A stretch of 64,000 nt of DNA from Pseudomonas sp. WS 5079 (lineage in GTDB: Bacteria > Pseudomonadota > Gammaproteobacteria > Pseudomonadales > Pseudomonadaceae). Below, piece by piece: positions 1 through 9,095 of this stretch (its first letter is position 1; every line of letters starts with the position of its first letter). A program made the position numbers and the translations under genes. The notes under the pieces are model-generated. The model saw only the letters and a list, made by a program, of their open reading frames with translations. It made no database searches and was not told the DNA's origin. Where the stretch lies: the NCBI RefSeq assembly GCF_012985465.1, contig NZ_JAAQWN010000009.1:248001-312000 (forward strand), given 5' to 3'.

Positions 1-92
1 GCGCCGCCCCCTGGAAAAACAAACGCAAGCCGGCCAAACGCAAGGCCGGCGCCAGCCCGAAACGGGCGGCAAAACCAGCAAACAAGGGCTGA
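1..92 (+). CDS. C-terminal end of an unidentified protein (cut by the left edge)
   Basis: An open frame enters from the left edge and stops at TGA 90-92. The 29 visible residues are very rich in Lys, Arg, Ala and Pro (KRKPAKRKAG, then SPKRAAKPANKG), a basic disordered tail such as is found at the end of many RNA-binding enzymes and helicases. Nothing in the tail identifies the family. The frame choice rests only on the absence of stops and the codon character. Confidence 0.45.
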   Translation, partial: AAPWKNKRKPAKRKAGASPKRAAKPANKG

Positions 93-216
93 AATACCGA
101 AAAAAGTCGGGTAATGACGCTTTTCAAGCGGATATACGCCGCTTTAGGTCTTGCTCTGGCGCCAGCGGTCTAGGATTCTGTAGGAACTGCCTAATAACAA
201 AACCGGGGTGGCCACC

Positions 217-657
217 ATGAAGACCGTCGCACAGTTGCTCAAGTCCAAGGACCAGAAGAATCAGGAAGTCCATACCATCCAGTGGAACCACACCGTGTTT
301 GAGGCGCTGGTGGTGATGGCAGCGAAGAACGTCGGCGCTTTGCCGGTGGTCAAGGACGACAAGGTCGTTGGCATCATCAGTGAGCGCGACTACGCGCGTA
401 AACTGATTCTCCATGGACTGTCCTCGACGAGCACACAGGTCCACCAGGTGATGAGTTCACCGGCAATCACCGTGGACACCCACAAAAGCGTCGAAGACTG
501 CATGGGTATCATGACTGACGGCCACCTGCGCCACCTGCCCGTGGTGGAAGGCGGAGAACTGCTGGGCCTGCTGTCCATTGGCGACCTGGTCAAGGAAGCC
601 ATCGCTGAACAGGCTGCCCTTATCCAGCAATTGGAACAGTACATCCGCGGCGAATAG
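217..657 (+). CDS. CBS-domain protein
   Basis: A protein of 146 residues made of two CBS motifs and little else. The first runs from about residue 12 to 66 and includes GALPVVKDDKVVGIISERDY; the second, about 75 to 130, includes LRHLPVVEGGELLGLLSIGD. Paired CBS motifs form a Bateman module that binds adenosyl ligands such as AMP, ATP or SAM; free-standing versions are common in Pseudomonas and their partners are mostly unknown. The ATG at 217 is preferred over an in-frame GTG at 208 because a G-rich stretch (CGGGGTGG) sits 5-10 nt before it and the product then starts with the MKTVAQLL seen in related proteins. It stands alone and is followed by a REP pair. Confidence 0.85.
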   Translation: MKTVAQLLKSKDQKNQEVHTIQWNHTVFEALVVMAAKNVGALPVVKDDKVVGIISERDYARKLILHGLSSTSTQVHQVMSSPAITVDTHKSVEDCMGIMTDGHLRHLPVVEGGELLGLLSIGDLVKEAIAEQAALIQQLEQYIRGE

Positions 658-699
658 CATTTACCAAAACACCTCGAAGCCAATGTGAACACAGGCTTA

Positions 700-790
700 T
701 GTGGGAGCGGGCTTGCTCGCGATAGCGGTGGATCAGTCAAAAAAATTACTGACTAATCCACCGCTATCGCGAGCAAGCCCGCTCCCACAT
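700..790. repeat. REP inverted pair
   Basis: Two inverted copies of TGTGGGAGCGGGCTTGCTCGCGATAGCGGTGGAT-type sequence face each other around a short AT-rich loop at about 737-755. This is the pseudomonad REP doublet (REPIN form). It follows the CBS gene and probably forms a long hairpin in the transcript. Confidence 0.9.
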
Positions 791-896
791 TAGATCACTG
801 GAAGGGTCCAGCATCGCCATGCTTACCCCGACTCCCCGGCACAAAAAATGACGCCCAAGTCACCTTTTCCCAGACCGCCCTCTCTTCTGCAAAAAA

Positions 897-926
897 TATG
901 TAGTGATCAAAAATAATCACTACATA
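897..926. promoter_or_regulatory. 11-bp inverted repeat, candidate operator
   Basis: TATGTAGTGAT at 897-907 is exactly repeated in inverted form as ATCACTACATA at 916-926, with an 8-nt AT-rich spacer. The repeat ends 4 nt before the -35 hexamer of the promoter at 931-959, a position typical of a class II activator site. The binding protein is unknown. Confidence 0.55.
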
Positions 927-930
927 ACCG

Positions 931-959
931 TTGACGTAACCATTTTGACCTTGCATGAT
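931..959 (+). promoter_or_regulatory. Candidate sigma-70 promoter for the gene at 1289
   Basis: TTGACG (931-936), a 17-nt spacer, and CATGAT (954-959) fit a sigma-70 promoter with a good -35 and a moderate -10. Transcription would begin near 966 and give a leader of about 320 nt before the next gene. Confidence 0.5.
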
Positions 960-965
960 TCAAGC

Positions 966-1288
966 GTCTCCCGGATCGGGAGCGTTGGTAACACGCGTTT
1001 TGAACAAGCTCGTCTGACCGCCGAGCTGTTTTTCCGGATGTGCACTGCCCACAAGGCAGATTGATGAAGCTGACCGGCCCGAAAGGATCGGTACAAGAAG
1101 CTCAAATGCTGCTTGTCTTCGTTATGAAACCATTGCGTAGCAGTTCATCAGAAACACTACATGCATCAGGTTCAAGACCCTGCCCGTATTTGGCAGACCG
1201 TTTCTGACGCCCGGTTTTCGCAACCGGAGACAACTAACGTGGATTAACGAATCAACTGAAGATCGCCAACTGGTCAAGGGGCTTACAC
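966..1288 (+). promoter_or_regulatory. Long, probably structured 5' leader without an evident gene
   Basis: About 320 nt lie between the predicted transcription start and the ATG at 1289. Two clean hairpins are visible: CTCCCG-GAT-CGGGAG (968-982) right at the predicted 5' end and CCGGTT-TTCGC-AACCGG (1211-1227). I see no convincing reading frame with a ribosome site, and no match to a riboswitch class I know. It could be a regulatory leader or hide a small RNA. Confidence 0.35.
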
Positions 1289-1618
1289 ATGAATCTGAAC
1301 AACCAACCAACTATCGATGAATTGGCTGAGATGTTCGCAGCGCAGAAAGACACACTCGACGACCATATCCTGTGGATTGGTAAATCGGGCGAAGTGCAAA
1401 TTGACTGCCTGGCGCCCCATACCGAAGAAGCCGAGTTCGACCGCAATAACCGTGAACTGGCGGCGCGCCTGAAGATGTACCGCCGCGGCCAGGGTTATGT
1501 CGGTAAAAAGGCCGCTGCCGATCGCAACTTTATTGAGCAGGTCTTCGATACACTTAACAATGCCTGGGAGTCGTTCAAGGACAACTCGCAAGTTAAAGTG
1601 ATTGACCGCTACTACTAA
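1289..1618 (+). CDS. Small conserved-type hypothetical protein
   Basis: A 109-residue soluble protein with no signal peptide or membrane segment. It is rich in charged residues, with an N-terminal helix-like part (PTIDELAEMFAAQKDTLDD), a middle stretch DHILWIGKSGEVQIDCLAP that looks like a beta hairpin, and a basic YRRGQGYVGKKAA segment near residue 70. The ATG at 1289 has AAGGGG 9 nt upstream. I do not recognise a family with a known function. The unusual part is its setting: a dedicated promoter with a palindromic operator and a long leader suggest tight control of a small protein. Confidence 0.75.
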   Translation: MNLNNQPTIDELAEMFAAQKDTLDDHILWIGKSGEVQIDCLAPHTEEAEFDRNNRELAARLKMYRRGQGYVGKKAAADRNFIEQVFDTLNNAWESFKDNSQVKVIDRYY

Positions 1619-1633
1619 GAATAACTAGACCTT

Positions 1634-1723
1634 TGTGGGAGCTGGTTTGCCTGGGATAACCGTTTAACGATCAACAGAGTTGTTGAATGTTAGATAGCTA
1701 TCGCTGGCAAGCCAGCTCCCACA
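1634..1723. repeat. REP inverted pair
   Basis: TGTGGGAGCTGGTTTGCC at the left is mirrored by GGCAAGCCAGCTCCCACA at the right, with a degenerate middle. It lies between convergent genes (the small protein ending at 1618 and the LysR gene ending at 1739). Confidence 0.85.
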
Positions 1724-1738
1724 TTTGTTTGTGTTGAC

Positions 1739-2641
1739 TTAAATCCCCGGGAATCGCCCCTTCTGCGCTTCGCCCCTGAAGATATCAAACAGTGCCTGCG
1801 CCGCCGCCGACAGCTCATGTCCTGGTTTGGTCAGCACCCCAATCGGCCGCTCGATCACGGGATCACCCAAGGTGATGCAACGGGCACCTGCCTCTTCCAT
1901 CTGCTGCGCGCACAATGCTGGCACGGCGCTGACGCCCAGGCCGCTGGCGACCATCTTGCCCACCGTCGCCAATTGATGGCTTTCCAATGCCACCGGCAGC
2001 TTCATCTGCAAGGCACCCAGGTGCTCTTCCAACATCACCCTTACCGTCGAAGGCCGCTGCAAGGTAATGAAGGGTTGTGCCAGCAGGGTTTTCCAATCGA
2101 TCTCGGTCATGTGTGCCAGCGTTGAGTCACCGGGCACTACCGCGACAAAGCGGTCCAGGTACAGCGGGGTAAAGGCCAACGACGATCCCGATGAGGGTTC
2201 AAATGCCACACCCAACTCGACCTGGCGATCGCGGACCATTTCCAGGACCTGTTCGTTGATCAGGTCGTGCACCGTGACATTGACCTGGGGAAACCGCGCG
2301 CGAAAGATCTTCAGGATCGGCGGCAGCAGGTTGCCGGCAAACGACGGCATCGCCGCCACCGTCACTCGCCCGCGCTGCAGGGTGAAACGCTGGCGTAGTT
2401 CATCCTCGGCATTGTCCCAGTCGGCAATCAAGCGCCGGGCCAGGGGCAGCAGGGATTCGCCTTCCGGGGTCAGCGCGACGTTGCGCGTATTACGGCTGAA
2501 CAGCCGCCCGCCCAGGCCTTCCTCCAGGCCTTTGATAGTCAGGCTCAGGGCCGACTGGGACAAATGCAGGCGCTCACAGGCGGCGGCAAAACTTAAGGTC
2601 TGGGCCACGGCAAGGAAGGCCCGCATCTGTTTAACTGTCAT
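1739..2641 (-). CDS. LysR-family transcriptional regulator
   Basis: 300 residues, the normal LysR length. The N-terminal winged helix-turn-helix is clear (MTVKQMRAFLAVAQTLSFAAA, then LHLSQSALSLTIKGLEE, residues 1-60), followed by a periplasmic-binding-fold effector domain from about residue 90. It is transcribed away from the scoA-scoB-atoB genes with a 132-bp divergent region, so it is the likely regulator of acetoacetate or short-chain ketoacid use; that link is inferred from position. A 9-bp inverted repeat in the divergent region is a candidate binding site. The effector is not predictable from sequence. Confidence 0.92.
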   Translation of the reverse strand: MTVKQMRAFLAVAQTLSFAAACERLHLSQSALSLTIKGLEEGLGGRLFSRNTRNVALTPEGESLLPLARRLIADWDNAEDELRQRFTLQRGRVTVAAMPSFAGNLLPPILKIFRARFPQVNVTVHDLINEQVLEMVRDRQVELGVAFEPSSGSSLAFTPLYLDRFVAVVPGDSTLAHMTEIDWKTLLAQPFITLQRPSTVRVMLEEHLGALQMKLPVALESHQLATVGKMVASGLGVSAVPALCAQQMEEAGARCITLGDPVIERPIGVLTKPGHELSAAAQALFDIFRGEAQKGRFPGI

Positions 2642-2672
2642 GACGCTGCTCCAATGGCCGGATAATTGTGCT

Positions 2673-2701
2673 GTTTTTTAAATCAATCAACCTTAAAAAA
2701 C
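2673..2701. promoter_or_regulatory. Inverted repeat in LysR/scoA divergent region, candidate LysR operator
   Basis: GTTTTTTAA (2673-2681) and TTAAAAAAC (2693-2701) form a perfect 9-bp inverted repeat separated by 11 nt. LysR proteins commonly bind such dyads (T-N11-A pattern) between their own gene and the divergent target. The site is 32 bp from the regulator start and 73 bp from scoA. Confidence 0.5.
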
Positions 2702-2773
2702 AACTTAACAAATCAATCCCCCGGCGCAACACTCGGTTCACTGGCTGGACCACAAACAATAAAAGAGGTGCAT

Positions 2774-3472
2774 ATGGCAGGTTTCGATAAACGCGTGGCG
2801 TCCTATGAAGAAGCGCTGGCAGGCCTGGAAGACGGCATGACCGTACTCTCCGGTGGCTTTGGCCTGTGCGGCATCCCGGAAAACCTCATCGCCGAAATCA
2901 AGCGCAAAGGCACCCGCGACCTCACGGTAGTTTCCAACAACTGCGGCGTCGACGGCTTCGGCCTGGGTGTATTGCTCGAAGAAAAACAGATCAGCAAGGT
3001 CATCGCCTCCTACGTCGGTGAAAACGCCCTGTTCGAGAAGCAACTGCTCAGCGGTGAAATCGAAGTGGTGCTCACGCCCCAGGGCACCCTCGCGGAAAAA
3101 ATGCGCGCAGGCGGCGCCGGCATTCCAGCGTTCTTTACCGCCACAGGTGTTGGCACGCCCGTCGCCGAAGGCAAGGAAACCCGTGAATTCAACGGGCGCC
3201 CATACCTGATGGAAGAATCCATCACCGGCGACTTCGCCATCGTCAAAGGTTGGAAAGCCGACCATTTCGGCAACGTGATCTACCGCCACACCGCCCAGAA
3301 CTTCAACCCGCTGGCCGCCACCGCCGGCAAGATCACCGTGGTCGAAGTCGAGGAAATCGTCGAACCGGGCGAGCTGGACCCGGCGCAGATCCACACCCCT
3401 GGCATCTACGTCGACCGGATTATCTGCGGCACCTTCGAGAAGCGCATAGAACAGCGCACTGTCCGCAAATAA
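2774..3472 (+). CDS. scoA: 3-oxoacid CoA-transferase subunit A
   Basis: 232 residues, the usual length of the A subunit. The glycine-rich CoA-transferase family I signature GGFGLCGIPENLI is near residue 28, and SNNCGVDGFGLGVLL follows. With subunit B it moves CoA from succinyl-CoA (or acetyl-CoA) to acetoacetate in the cytosol. The ATG at 2774 is preceded by AAAAGAGGTG, a strong ribosome site; an upstream in-frame extension to 2666 lacks one and crosses the regulator's operator region. It is the first gene of scoA-scoB-atoB (34 nt to the next). The acetyl-CoA version (AtoDA) and the succinyl-CoA version (ScoAB) are hard to separate by eye. Confidence 0.93.
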   Translation: MAGFDKRVASYEEALAGLEDGMTVLSGGFGLCGIPENLIAEIKRKGTRDLTVVSNNCGVDGFGLGVLLEEKQISKVIASYVGENALFEKQLLSGEIEVVLTPQGTLAEKMRAGGAGIPAFFTATGVGTPVAEGKETREFNGRPYLMEESITGDFAIVKGWKADHFGNVIYRHTAQNFNPLAATAGKITVVEVEEIVEPGELDPAQIHTPGIYVDRIICGTFEKRIEQRTVRK

Positions 3473-3506
3473 TCTGCCTCCAGCCCGAACAATAAGGACT
3501 CATAAA

Positions 3507-4166
3507 ATGGCTCTTACCCGCGAACAAATGGCTCAACGCGTCGCCCGCGAAATGCAGGACGGCTTCTACGTCAACCTCGGCATCGGCATCCCGACCCTGG
3601 TGGCCAACTACATTCCCGAAGGCATGGAAGTGATGCTGCAATCGGAAAACGGCCTGCTGGGCATGGGACCGTTTCCTACCGAAGACACCATCGATGCCGA
3701 CATGATCAACGCCGGCAAGCAGACCGTCACCGCACGTATCGGCGCGTCGATCTTCTCCTCGGCCGAATCCTTCGCGATGATTCGCGGCGGCCACGTTGAC
3801 CTCACGGTGCTCGGTGCCTTTGAAGTGGACGTGCACGGCAACATCGCCTCGTGGATGATCCCCGGCAAGCTGGTCAAGGGCATGGGCGGCGCCATGGACC
3901 TGGTGGCCGGTGCAGAAAACATCATTGTGATCATGACCCACGCCTCCAAGGACGGTGAGTCCAAGTTGCTCAGCCAGTGCAGCCTGCCGCTGACCGGTGC
4001 CAACTGTATCAAGCGCGTGCTGACGGACTTGGCCTACCTGGAAATCGAAAATGGCGCTTTCGTCCTCAAGGAACGCGCACCTGGCGTCAGCGTGGAAGAG
4101 ATTGTGAGCAAGACCGCCGGTAAACTGATCGTCCCGGACCACGTTCCAGAAATGCACTTCCAGTGA
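3507..4166 (+). CDS. scoB: 3-oxoacid CoA-transferase subunit B
   Basis: 219 residues. The catalytic glutamate lies in the family II signature QSENGLLGMGP (about residue 50), where a covalent glutamyl-CoA thioester forms. NLGIGIPTLVANY near residue 22 and the FEVDVHGNIASW segment are typical of the subunit. AAGGACT precedes the ATG. It lies 34 nt after scoA and 11 nt before the thiolase start, so the three genes are one operon for acetoacetate breakdown. Confidence 0.93.
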   Translation: MALTREQMAQRVAREMQDGFYVNLGIGIPTLVANYIPEGMEVMLQSENGLLGMGPFPTEDTIDADMINAGKQTVTARIGASIFSSAESFAMIRGGHVDLTVLGAFEVDVHGNIASWMIPGKLVKGMGGAMDLVAGAENIIVIMTHASKDGESKLLSQCSLPLTGANCIKRVLTDLAYLEIENGAFVLKERAPGVSVEEIVSKTAGKLIVPDHVPEMHFQ

Positions 4167-4177
4167 GGACAGATTCC

Positions 4178-5359
4178 ATGCAAGACGTCGTGATTGTTGC
4201 TGCCACCCGCACCGCCGTGGGCAGCTTTCAAGGGGCCCTGGCCGGCATCCCGGCACCGGAACTGGGCGCCGCCGTGATCCGCCGCCTGCTGGAGCAGACC
4301 GGCCTGGACCCTGCGCAAGTGGACGAAGTGATCCTCGGCCAAGTGCTGACCGCAGGCTCCGGCCAGAACCCGGCGCGCCAGGCGTCGATCCTCGCCGGGC
4401 TGCCCCACGCGGTGCCGAGCCTGACCTTGAACAAGGTCTGCGGCTCGGGCCTCAAGGCCTTGCACCTGGGCGCTCAGGCCATCCGTTGCGGTGATGCCGA
4501 AGTGATCATCGCCGGCGGCATGGAAAACATGAGCCTGGCCCCTTACGTGCTGCCAGCCGCGCGCACCGGCCTGCGCATGGGGCACGCGAAGATGGTCGAC
4601 AGCATGATCACCGACGGCCTGTGGGATGCGTTCAACGACTATCACATGGGCATCACCGCCGAGAACCTGGTGGACAAGTACGGCATCAGCCGTGAAGCTC
4701 AGGATGCCTTCGCCGCCGCCTCCCAGCAAAAAGCGGCCGCGGCGATTGAAGCCGGGCGCTTTGCCGATGAAATCACGCCGATCCTGATTCCCCAGCGCAA
4801 GGGCGACCCGATTGCCTTTAGCGTGGACGAACAACCCCGCGCCGGTACCACCGCCGAGTCCCTGGGCAAGCTCAAGCCCGCCTTCAAGAAAGACGGCAGC
4901 GTCACCGCCGGTAACGCGTCGAGCCTCAATGACGGCGCCGCCGCTGTGCTGCTGATGAGTGCCGATAAAGCCAAGGCCCTCGGCCTGCCAGTGCTGGCGC
5001 GTATCGCCAGCTACGCCAACGCGGGCGTCGACCCGGCGATCATGGGCATTGGCCCGGTGTCTGCAACCCGTCGCTGCCTGGACAAGGCCGGCTGGCAGTT
5101 GGCCGACCTGGACCTGATCGAAGCCAACGAAGCCTTCGCCGCGCAAGCGCTGGCAGTGGGCAAGGAACTGGAGTGGGACGCGGCCAAGGTCAACGTCAAC
5201 GGCGGCGCGATTGCCATAGGCCATCCGATTGGCGCATCAGGCTGTCGGGTGCTGGTGACCCTGCTGCATGAAATGATCAAGCGCGATGCCAAGAAAGGCC
5301 TCGCGACCTTGTGCATCGGCGGCGGCCAGGGCGTGGCACTGGCCCTTGAGCGCGACTGA
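4178..5359 (+). CDS. atoB: Acetyl-CoA C-acetyltransferase (thiolase II)
   Basis: 393 residues, the standard length of biosynthetic/degradative thiolases. The acyl-accepting cysteine is in NKVCGSGLKAL (about residue 88), the active-site histidine in GAIAIGHPIGASG, and the second cysteine in CIGGGQGVAL near the end. It cleaves acetoacetyl-CoA made by ScoAB into two acetyl-CoA. The start at ATG 4178 is chosen over an in-frame GTG at 4163 because GAGGACAG precedes it and the product then begins MQDVVIVAATRTAVG as in the family. A terminator follows the stop. Confidence 0.95.
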   Translation: MQDVVIVAATRTAVGSFQGALAGIPAPELGAAVIRRLLEQTGLDPAQVDEVILGQVLTAGSGQNPARQASILAGLPHAVPSLTLNKVCGSGLKALHLGAQAIRCGDAEVIIAGGMENMSLAPYVLPAARTGLRMGHAKMVDSMITDGLWDAFNDYHMGITAENLVDKYGISREAQDAFAAASQQKAAAAIEAGRFADEITPILIPQRKGDPIAFSVDEQPRAGTTAESLGKLKPAFKKDGSVTAGNASSLNDGAAAVLLMSADKAKALGLPVLARIASYANAGVDPAIMGIGPVSATRRCLDKAGWQLADLDLIEANEAFAAQALAVGKELEWDAAKVNVNGGAIAIGHPIGASGCRVLVTLLHEMIKRDAKKGLATLCIGGGQGVALALERD

Positions 5360-5375
5360 TTCAACGAGCAACACG

Positions 5376-5413
5376 AAAAAGGCCTGGCTCCACGAAAAGC
5401 CGGGCCTTTTTTT
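5376..5413 (+). terminator. Rho-independent terminator of scoAB-atoB
   Basis: AAGGCCTGGCT and AGCCGGGCCTT pair across a short loop and are followed by seven T. It is 17 nt past the atoB stop. Confidence 0.88.
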
Positions 5414-5442
5414 GCCTATTTTGATTGGCGAACACCGTCCAA

Positions 5443-5532
5443 TGTAGGAGCTGGCTTGCCTGCGATAGCGGTGGGGCAGTCACCGGCAGCATTGACTGCT
5501 ACACCGCTATCGCAGGCAAGCCAGCTCCTACA
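5443..5532. repeat. REP inverted pair
   Basis: TGTAGGAGCTGGCTTGCC at the left edge is mirrored by GGCAAGCCAGCTCCTACA at the right, with AGCGGTG/CACCGCT inner arms. It separates the atoB terminator from a convergent thioesterase gene. Confidence 0.9.
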
Positions 5533-5546
5533 TTAGATCTCTATCG

Positions 5547-5957
5547 TCAATTGGATTGCGGCACGGCGAACACCGCATTGGCCCGCACCACCACCTTCTC
5601 CCCCACCTGCAAGCTGACCGTGGCAAACGCCATCTGCCGCCCGCGCTTGTGATGCTCCAGCTGCACCTCGATCCACTCGCCGACCTGCACCGCCCCCAGA
5701 TAATCAAGGGTCATGCTGGCGGTAATCAACGGCACCGGTGGGTCGCTGGAAAACGCCATGGCGTAGCCCATGCCGACATCCGCCAGGGTTGCCAATACAC
5801 CACCGTGCACCGTACCGCGCCCATTGGCATGGCGGTTGTCGGCGCGCAGGCCCAATTGCAGCCGTAGGCCCTCACCACGGCAATACACCGGGCCCAGTAG
5901 ATCCAGGAGCGGGCTGCTGCGGGTTAAGGGAGCAAAACCTTCAGGGACGTTCGTCAT
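5547..5957 (-). CDS. PaaI-family hotdog thioesterase
   Basis: 136 residues with the single hotdog fold of the PaaI group. The signature GRGTVHGGVLATLADVGMGYA (about residues 50-70) carries the HGG and the catalytic-helix aspartate; a central LITASMTLDYLGAVQVGEW strand pair follows. Such enzymes hydrolyse acyl-CoA thioesters; the substrate is not predictable. The ATG at 5957 has AGGAAG 7 nt upstream; a longer frame to 5999 has no ribosome site. It stands alone, so its metabolic context is not shown. Confidence 0.85.
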   Translation of the reverse strand: MTNVPEGFAPLTRSSPLLDLLGPVYCRGEGLRLQLGLRADNRHANGRGTVHGGVLATLADVGMGYAMAFSSDPPVPLITASMTLDYLGAVQVGEWIEVQLEHHKRGRQMAFATVSLQVGEKVVVRANAVFAVPQSN

Positions 5958-6125
5958 GGTGGATCTTCCTTGTGACCGGGCATGAGGTTTAACCTGCATC
6001 GCTCGATGCGGCCAGCATGATCAACCGGGGAAATCTGGGCCGATAAGCCTGCGCCTGCTTTGCGTTCGCCGGGCAAACCGGCTTTAATCGCCGCGCATCT
6101 ATCCCGCACAGTTGAAGGAACCGTA

Positions 6126-6905
6126 ATGCGCCACCTGGAAGGCAGATCTACTGCGTTGATGTTATTGGCCGCCCTGCTGCTCGGCGGCTGTTCGCCCAAG
6201 GAATATTCCGAAGGCACGCCGATCAATGGTGAACAGGGCCGGGCCGGCGCGCTGTTGGCCTATGAACACGAGTTGAGTCTGGCGATGCCGCTGGCGCTGC
6301 TCGCGCCGCGCATGCAGGCCACCCGCCAAGCCTGCGAGTCGGCACAGTTCGGCGCCTGCAATATCCTGCGTATCGAAGAAAACAGCGACGGCGGCATGAT
6401 CGTGTTGCGCATCGCCCCCAGCGGGGTCGAACCCTTGGTGAAGATGGCGGCCGAGGGCGGGCAACTGGGCCAGCGCATCACCAGCGCCGAAGACCTGGCC
6501 GACGCAGTGGCCGATGTGCGCCGCCGCCAGCAACGTTTGCAGGCCCAGCAAAAGCGCCTGGATGAACTGGCCGCACGCAAGGACATCACCGTGGGCGACC
6601 TGATCACCCTCACCAAGGAACAGGCCGCCATCGAAAACGAGCTACAGGAGTTGGCGCAGATCGCCGCCGGCCAGCAGCGGCGCCTGGACACCAACCGCGT
6701 GACCCTGAACTTCAGTCCATCCGACGGCGAGCATCAGCAATCACGTTTTGCGCGGATGTTCGGCAACCTGGGCGACAACCTGGTCGACGGCACCGCCGAT
6801 GCCCTGGAACGCTCCAGCTACGTGCTACCGTTCGTGATCCTCGCGTTCCCGGTGTTGTGGCTGTGGGTCTGGCTGTGGCGCAAGCTAGTCAAGCGCCGCC
6901 CCTGA
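6126..6905 (+). CDS. DUF4349 lipoprotein
   Basis: 259 residues. A lipoprotein signal is clear (LMLLAALLLGGC, lipidated Cys about residue 23). The DUF4349 domain follows, with a long coiled coil at about 120-195 (repeated RRRQQRLQAQQKRLDELAARK and EQAAIENELQELAQ), then a beta part with NRVTLNFSPSD, and a C-terminal membrane segment (VLPFVILAFPVLWLWVWLW) ending in a basic tail. Such proteins are cell-envelope anchored; their role is unknown. AAGGAA lies 6 nt before the ATG. The downstream gene is convergent and ends 2 nt away. Confidence 0.82.
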   Translation: MRHLEGRSTALMLLAALLLGGCSPKEYSEGTPINGEQGRAGALLAYEHELSLAMPLALLAPRMQATRQACESAQFGACNILRIEENSDGGMIVLRIAPSGVEPLVKMAAEGGQLGQRITSAEDLADAVADVRRRQQRLQAQQKRLDELAARKDITVGDLITLTKEQAAIENELQELAQIAAGQQRRLDTNRVTLNFSPSDGEHQQSRFARMFGNLGDNLVDGTADALERSSYVLPFVILAFPVLWLWVWLWRKLVKRRP

Positions 6906-6907
6906 CC

Positions 6908-7993
6908 TCAACGCTTCATGCAGCGCTGGTAACGCTCATCCACGCGCTTGGCGAACCAGGCCGTGGTGAGGTTGCGGGTGATCTTCGGGCTCTTGAGCAC
7001 AATCCCCGGCAGGATCGCCCGTGGCAGCGGCTTGCCTTCGGCTTTTTCGGCCAGGGCAAATACCCGCTGGTACAGGGTGGTCTGTTCAAAGTCCAGGCGA
7101 TCGCCCTGCTCCAACTGGCTGCGAATGCTCGGGTTGCGCATGTCCAGCTTCTTGCCCAGTGAGCGCACCGCCAACTCCGTGGTGCCGGGCATGATCGAGC
7201 CATAGCGGATCAAATCGCCATCCAGCGCCAGGCGGGTACCGGAAGCGCGGCTGACTGCGGCCTGGAACGCGGCATTGCGGCTGGCGTACCAACCGGCGTT
7301 GAAGTCGGCAAAGCGGTACAGCGGCTGCTCGTAGCTCACCGGATAACCCAGCAAATGGGCAATGCCGAAGTACATGCCGCCACGCCGGGTGAACACTTCG
7401 CGGCGAATGCTCCCGTCTACGGTGTAGGGATAATTGCGCGCCTGCTGCTCGGCGAAGGCAATGCTCACCTGCATCGGGCCTGCGGTATGCACTGGGTTGA
7501 AACTGCCAAACAAGGTACGGCCCAACGGCACGGTGCCGATAAAGTCGTCAAAGATCCCACTCAGGTCCTTCTCGGTTCGCGCGGCGTTCAGGCGTTCGGC
7601 GTAGGACTTGCCCGTGGGCGAGCGCAGTTGCAGCGCGGTGCGCACCAGCACCGCCGGCACATGCACCCTGGCCGCGCGCTTGAGGATTTCATCCTGGGCG
7701 ATCTTGCCCATGTTCGGCACCGGCGGGTCAACCTGATAGGTGGACTCTTGCTCGGTGACCGCCAGCACCGCACAGATATTCTCGGTGCTGGGGTAGATTT
7801 TCTGGCTGTCGAGTGCCGTGTAGATATCCTGAGCCCAACCGGCGCGATCCGGCACCTTGGCCGGCATCAGTCGCACGATCTGCGCCTTGACCTCGGCCTC
7901 GCTGCGCTCGGGGAGCTGCTGGCTGCGTTGGGTCGAACAACCGGCCAGCACCAGTAAGGCGGCCAGGCACAGAGTCAGCCGGGATGAAAACAT
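6908..7993 (-). CDS. DUF1615 lipoprotein
   Basis: 361 residues. It starts with a lipoprotein signal peptide (LTLCLAALLVLAGC, Cys at about 19) and continues as one DUF1615 domain to the end. Motifs such as AVTEQESTYQVDPPVPN, HTAGPMQVSIAFAE and YFGIAHLLGYP recall a lytic-transglycosylase-like fold (glutamate in TEQES, GPMQ), so a peptidoglycan-related role is possible; that is my inference. The ATG at 7993 is chosen because it gives the lipoprotein signal; the longer frame to 8152 runs through a REP element. Confidence 0.8.
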   Translation of the reverse strand: MFSSRLTLCLAALLVLAGCSTQRSQQLPERSEAEVKAQIVRLMPAKVPDRAGWAQDIYTALDSQKIYPSTENICAVLAVTEQESTYQVDPPVPNMGKIAQDEILKRAARVHVPAVLVRTALQLRSPTGKSYAERLNAARTEKDLSGIFDDFIGTVPLGRTLFGSFNPVHTAGPMQVSIAFAEQQARNYPYTVDGSIRREVFTRRGGMYFGIAHLLGYPVSYEQPLYRFADFNAGWYASRNAAFQAAVSRASGTRLALDGDLIRYGSIMPGTTELAVRSLGKKLDMRNPSIRSQLEQGDRLDFEQTTLYQRVFALAEKAEGKPLPRAILPGIVLKSPKITRNLTTAWFAKRVDERYQRCMKR

Positions 7994-8054
7994 GCGGGGG
8001 GTTTCCTGTGAGTCGCTGAAAGCACCCACTATCTCACAAACCCACACCCATCCC

Positions 8055-8104
8055 TGTAGGAGCGGGCTTGCCCGCGATGGCATCCTCAAGCCGGCCCCCA
8101 CAGT
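8055..8104. repeat. Single degenerate REP
   Basis: TGTAGGAGCGGGCTTGCCCGCGATGGC followed by a decayed mirror (AAGCCGGCCCCCACAG). It sits upstream of the DUF1615 gene and downstream of hemB. Confidence 0.7.
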
Positions 8105-8120
8105 ACGGCATGCGCCGGGA

Positions 8121-9095
<975 letters not shown>

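Noticed and set aside
700..790. Repeats as a possible CRISPR array
   Set aside because: The copies are inverted pairs scattered between genes, with no regular spacers and no cas genes; they are REP elements.
4034..5224. Long open frame antisense to the thiolase gene (and similar ones antisense to fecA, the TAXI-TRAP permease and the chemoreceptors)
   Set aside because: These are side effects of GC-rich codon use. Their products are rich in His, Gln and Arg without domains, they have no ribosome sites, and each lies opposite a gene of an obvious family.
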